Assembly: GCF_964253915.1 (NCBI RefSeq)
Contig: NZ_CAXUSG020000011.1
Location: 62,001-126,000, forward strand
DNA length: 64,000 nt
Direction of reading: 5' to 3'
Source of the DNA: Metarhizobium sp964253915
GTDB taxonomy: Bacteria; Pseudomonadota; Alphaproteobacteria; Rhizobiales; Rhizobiaceae
The notes beneath the pieces were generated by a model that saw nothing but the letters and a program-made list of their open reading frames with translations, was not told where the DNA came from and made no database searches. The position numbers and the translations under genes were made by a program. Shown one piece after another: positions 61,563 through 64,000 of the stretch (its first letter is position 1; each line of letters begins with the position of its first letter).

Positions 61563-62549
61563 GTGAACGCTCGAAAACTGTTCCGCTATCTCAATCAGGA
61601 AAAGATCGTCTTCATCCTGACGGTCATGCTTTTCCTCGCCTTTTCGCTGACGCTCAACAATTTTCTCGACGCCAACAACATCCTGTCGCTGATCCGCAGT
61701 GTTGCCGTGCTCGGCATTCTTGGTCTCGGCATGCTGATCGTCGTGCTCGGCCGCGGCATCGACCTGTCGCTGGTGGCGACGATGGCGATCTCGATTGCTT
61801 GGTCGATGCAGCTGATCCACGAGGGCATGCCGGTCTACGCGGCGCTGACCACCGGCCTGCTGTTTGCGCTCGGCGTGGCGCTGTTTACCGGCGTCCTGGT
61901 CGCCTATGCGGAAATCCCGCCGCTGTTTGCCACCCTGGCGATGGCGACCTTCGTCTACGGTTTCGGCCGCGCGCATCTGATCGTCGGCACCGACGTCGTC
62001 TACATGCCGAAAACCATGGGCTGGATCGTCACGCTGGGGCAGGGCAAGCTGTTCGGCGTGCCGATGCCGATCGTCGTGGCCGCCGCCATGGCACTGGTCG
62101 TCTTCCTGTTCCTGAAATTCACCAAGATCGGCAATTTCGTCTATGCCATCGGCGACAATCTGGCCGCCTCGCGCATCGGCGGCATCGCCGTGCGGCCAAT
62201 GCTGGTGCTGCAATACGTGCTTTCCGGCGGCATCGCCTTCGTCGCGGGCATCATCACGGCCACCTCGGTCGAGGCGATGAACACCCGCATCGTCAATTCC
62301 AACATGATCTACGACGTCATCCTGGTGGTCGTGCTCGGGGGCGTCGGCCTGTCGGGCGGCCGCGGCAACGTCCGCAACGTCATCGTCGGCACGCTTTTGA
62401 TCGGCGTGCTGATGAACGGCATGACGATCATGGACATCCAGTACACGGTTCAGAACGTCATCAAGAGCCTGATCCTGCTGCTCGCCATCGTCGTCGATAG
62501 CATCGTCAATCCGCGCGACGAGCAGACGGGCCAGCAGGGAGACATCTGA
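61563..62549 (+). CDS. Sugar ABC importer permease (RbsC-like), importer C
   Basis: This 328-residue membrane protein of the RbsC class has the motif VVLGRGIDLSLVATMAISIAW and C-terminal VVLGGVGLSGGRGNVRNVIVG. The start is GTG 61563 with GGGAGG 9 nt upstream; ATG 61542 is also in frame. The operon continues with a binding protein and a second permease; the ATPase is beyond the window. Substrate unknown. Confidence 0.87.
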   Translation: MNARKLFRYLNQEKIVFILTVMLFLAFSLTLNNFLDANNILSLIRSVAVLGILGLGMLIVVLGRGIDLSLVATMAISIAWSMQLIHEGMPVYAALTTGLLFALGVALFTGVLVAYAEIPPLFATLAMATFVYGFGRAHLIVGTDVVYMPKTMGWIVTLGQGKLFGVPMPIVVAAAMALVVFLFLKFTKIGNFVYAIGDNLAASRIGGIAVRPMLVLQYVLSGGIAFVAGIITATSVEAMNTRIVNSNMIYDVILVVVLGGVGLSGGRGNVRNVIVGTLLIGVLMNGMTIMDIQYTVQNVIKSLILLLAIVVDSIVNPRDEQTGQQGDI

Positions 62550-62600
62550 CCGAACAGACAAACAAGATCACCAGACAGATGTGACAAGGAGGAGTGGAAC

Positions 62601-63629
62601 ATGGGTAAGACTGGTTTGATGAGACTTGCGGCGACGGCGCTTGCCGCCTTTACCATCGGCGCAACGGCTGTATACGCCGACGACGACATGAACGATCCCT
62701 ATCGTGCGCCGGCGCTTTCGGCGCTGGCCGGCAAGAAGATCGCCTATCTGCCGATCTCCATCGGCTTCGATCTGGCCCAGGCCTGGGGCGGCGTGGTCAA
62801 GACGGAAGCCGAGCGTTACGGCATGAGCTTTTCCTCGCAGGATCCGAACTGGAACACCGACGCGATGGCGCAGGGCATGACGGCGCTGATCGCCGAGCAT
62901 CCGGACGTCATCGTCACCCAGAACCCGGACATGCAGTCGCTGGCACGGCTTCTGAAACAGGCCAATGCCGAAGGCATCGTCGTGGTGCAGCTCAACATGC
63001 AGGGCGCGGTGCAGACCGATGCCTTCGTCGGCCCGGATTTCATCGCCATGGGCGAGCAGGCCGCCAACATGATGCTGGCCAAGTGCGGCTCTGAAACGCA
63101 GACCTCCCACAAGGTGGCGATCGTCCAGGGCGTGCTGACCGGCGGTGTCAGCTACTACCAGGTCCAGGGCATGATGAAGGTGTTCAATGAGCATCCGGAA
63201 ATCCAGATCGTCTCCAGCCAGGCGGCCGACTGGGATGCCTCCAAGGCGCGCGCCATCACCGAGACGGCGCTGCAGCAGCATCCCGATCTCTGCGGTGTCA
63301 TCGACGTCTGGGACGGCCAGGGCATCGGCACGGGTGCTGCGATCAAGCAGGCCGGCAAGCAGGGCCAGGTCTATTTCATCACCTCGGGCGGCGGGGCGCA
63401 GAGCATGTGCGATGGCCTGCTGGACGGCACCTATTCCGCTGCGATCAACTACAACGCACCGGGCATGGGCCGCGACGCCTGGACGGCGATCACCACGGCG
63501 CTGCAGAACAACCAGGGCGCCGGCGTCATCAAGACCCAGATCTACTCGCCGACGCGCGTCATGATCAAGGACGACGTGCAGGCCGGCACCTGCTGGGATC
63601 CGCAACAATACGCCAAGATCCTCCGTTGA
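62601..63629 (+). CDS. Periplasmic sugar-binding protein, importer C
   Basis: This 342-residue ribose-type binding protein has a Sec signal peptide of about 25 residues ending VYA. Segments IAYLPISIGFDLAQAWGG and VIDVWDGQGIGTGAAIKQAG are typical. It contains two to three cysteines (CGSETQ, LCGVI, GTCWD), unusual for the family, which could form a disulfide. It is preceded by AAGGAGG. A hairpin follows it. Confidence 0.88.
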   Translation: MGKTGLMRLAATALAAFTIGATAVYADDDMNDPYRAPALSALAGKKIAYLPISIGFDLAQAWGGVVKTEAERYGMSFSSQDPNWNTDAMAQGMTALIAEHPDVIVTQNPDMQSLARLLKQANAEGIVVVQLNMQGAVQTDAFVGPDFIAMGEQAANMMLAKCGSETQTSHKVAIVQGVLTGGVSYYQVQGMMKVFNEHPEIQIVSSQAADWDASKARAITETALQQHPDLCGVIDVWDGQGIGTGAAIKQAGKQGQVYFITSGGGAQSMCDGLLDGTYSAAINYNAPGMGRDAWTAITTALQNNQGAGVIKTQIYSPTRVMIKDDVQAGTCWDPQQYAKILR

Positions 63630-63645
63630 TCCGATCATAACCATC

Positions 63646-63672
63646 GCACGGCTGGCGGAATGCCGGCCGTGC
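63646..63672 (+). terminator. Intercistronic hairpin after importer C binding protein
   Basis: GCACGGCTGGC (63646-63656) pairs with GCCGGCCGTGC (63662-63672), with one G-T pair and a 5-nt loop; TTTTCC follows. The next permease gene starts 48 nt later. It probably acts as a partial terminator or mRNA stabiliser. Confidence 0.6.
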
Positions 63673-63720
63673 TTTTCCAACCTTTCGATTTTTATTGATC
63701 ATAAAGCATGGAGGCGGGCC

Positions 63721-64000
63721 TTGGCGTCGGCGAACACCCTTACAAAGCTGAGATACCGCTTCATTCCCGACCACGTCATCGGAGAAATCCTCTCGAAGAA
63801 GTGGATCGACAACGCCATTCCTTTTCTGGTGCTGATCGCAGTCATCCTCGTCTTCGGTTCGCTGATCCCGAATTTCTTCAGCGGCAGCAACCTGTCGATC
63901 ACCTCGCGGCAGCTCGGCGAATTCGCTCTCGTCTGCATCGCCATGATGCTCGTCATCGTCGTCGGCGGCATTGACCTGTCGGTCGGCTCGAATTTTGCGC
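63721..64000 (+). CDS. Sugar ABC importer permease (RbsC-like), importer C, cut by window end
   Basis: The frame from TTG 63721 reads LASANTLTKLRYRF and then, after a membrane helix (IPFLVLIAVILVFGSLIP), reaches the family motif VVGGIDLSVGSNFA at the window end. TTG is taken as start because GGAGG (63710-63714) lies 6 nt before it and no ATG or GTG suits. It is the second permease of importer C. Confidence 0.8.
   Translation, partial: MASANTLTKLRYRFIPDHVIGEILSKKWIDNAIPFLVLIAVILVFGSLIPNFFSGSNLSITSRQLGEFALVCIAMMLVIVVGGIDLSVGSNFA

Noticed and set aside
1..64000. CRISPR arrays, tRNA or rRNA genes, insertion sequences, prophage
   Set aside because: No regular spacer-repeat pattern, no cloverleaf or rRNA-like stretch, and no transposase or integrase motif was found by reading both strands.

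Overview
The window looks like a chromosome or large replicon of a denitrifying alphaproteobacterium of the Rhizobiaceae (Ensifer, Shinella or Rhizobium type). The grounds are the high-GC codon use, the density of ribose-type ABC and TRAP importers with FCD-type GntR regulators, a complete clade I nitrous oxide reductase cluster (nosRZDFYLX), and protein features typical of rhizobia. No rRNA, tRNA, CRISPR array, insertion sequence, integrase or phage gene was seen. The species cannot be fixed from this sequence.

Layout. 1-3046: end of a ribose-type ABC importer (ATPase, two permeases) with an SGNH hydrolase. 3171-5428: a cupin dioxygenase-like protein and an SDR dehydrogenase, preceded by two TGACATGTCA palindromes, with a convergent GntR regulator. 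5595-12018 (minus): a second importer operon (binding protein, an ATPase fused to a permease, a second permease), then an amidohydrolase and a SorC-type regulator. 12238-18981 (minus): a TRAP sugar-acid operon with a yellow/MRJP beta-propeller protein, DctQMP, a D-2-hydroxyacid dehydrogenase, an RraA-type aldolase and a 2-keto-3-deoxygluconate-type kinase. It is divergent from a GntR gene across a long inverted repeat. 20009-32099: two further ABC importers, one with a Tat-exported binding protein, with an SMP-30 lactonase, a VOC protein, a second dehydrogenase/RraA pair and two paralogous GntR regulators. Two nearly identical 24-bp operators tie the two halves together.

32139-38452: a polyamine-type ABC importer, an XRE-cupin regulator of PuuR architecture and a HisD-like dehydrogenase. 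A site very close to the remembered E. coli PuuR operator lies between the last two. 38540-47169 (minus): nosX, L, Y, F, D, Z, R with an FNR/NnrR-type box before nosR. 47354-48385: a proline racemase family enzyme with Ser/Thr at the two catalytic positions. 48631-53319: three secreted proteins of unknown role, a TrmO-type tRNA methyltransferase and a membrane-anchored phosphatase flanked by copies of an 18-nt repeat. 53693-54392: a cold-shock protein and a small conserved-looking protein. 54438-61167: a gene set matching the content of the Pseudomonas itaconate degradation cluster (hydratase, acyl-CoA dehydrogenase, MmgE/PrpD, CitE-type lyase, CaiB/BaiF CoA-transferase, LysR). 61563-64000: another ABC importer, cut by the window end.

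How it works together. The region is mainly a set of nutrient-uptake modules. Each pairs a high-affinity importer with a few dehydrogenases, lactonases or aldolases and its own repressor-type regulator and operator. Substrates cannot be assigned from sequence alone. The best pathway assignments are N2O reduction to N2 (high confidence) and itaconate or a related C5-dicarboxylate to pyruvate and acetyl-CoA (moderate).
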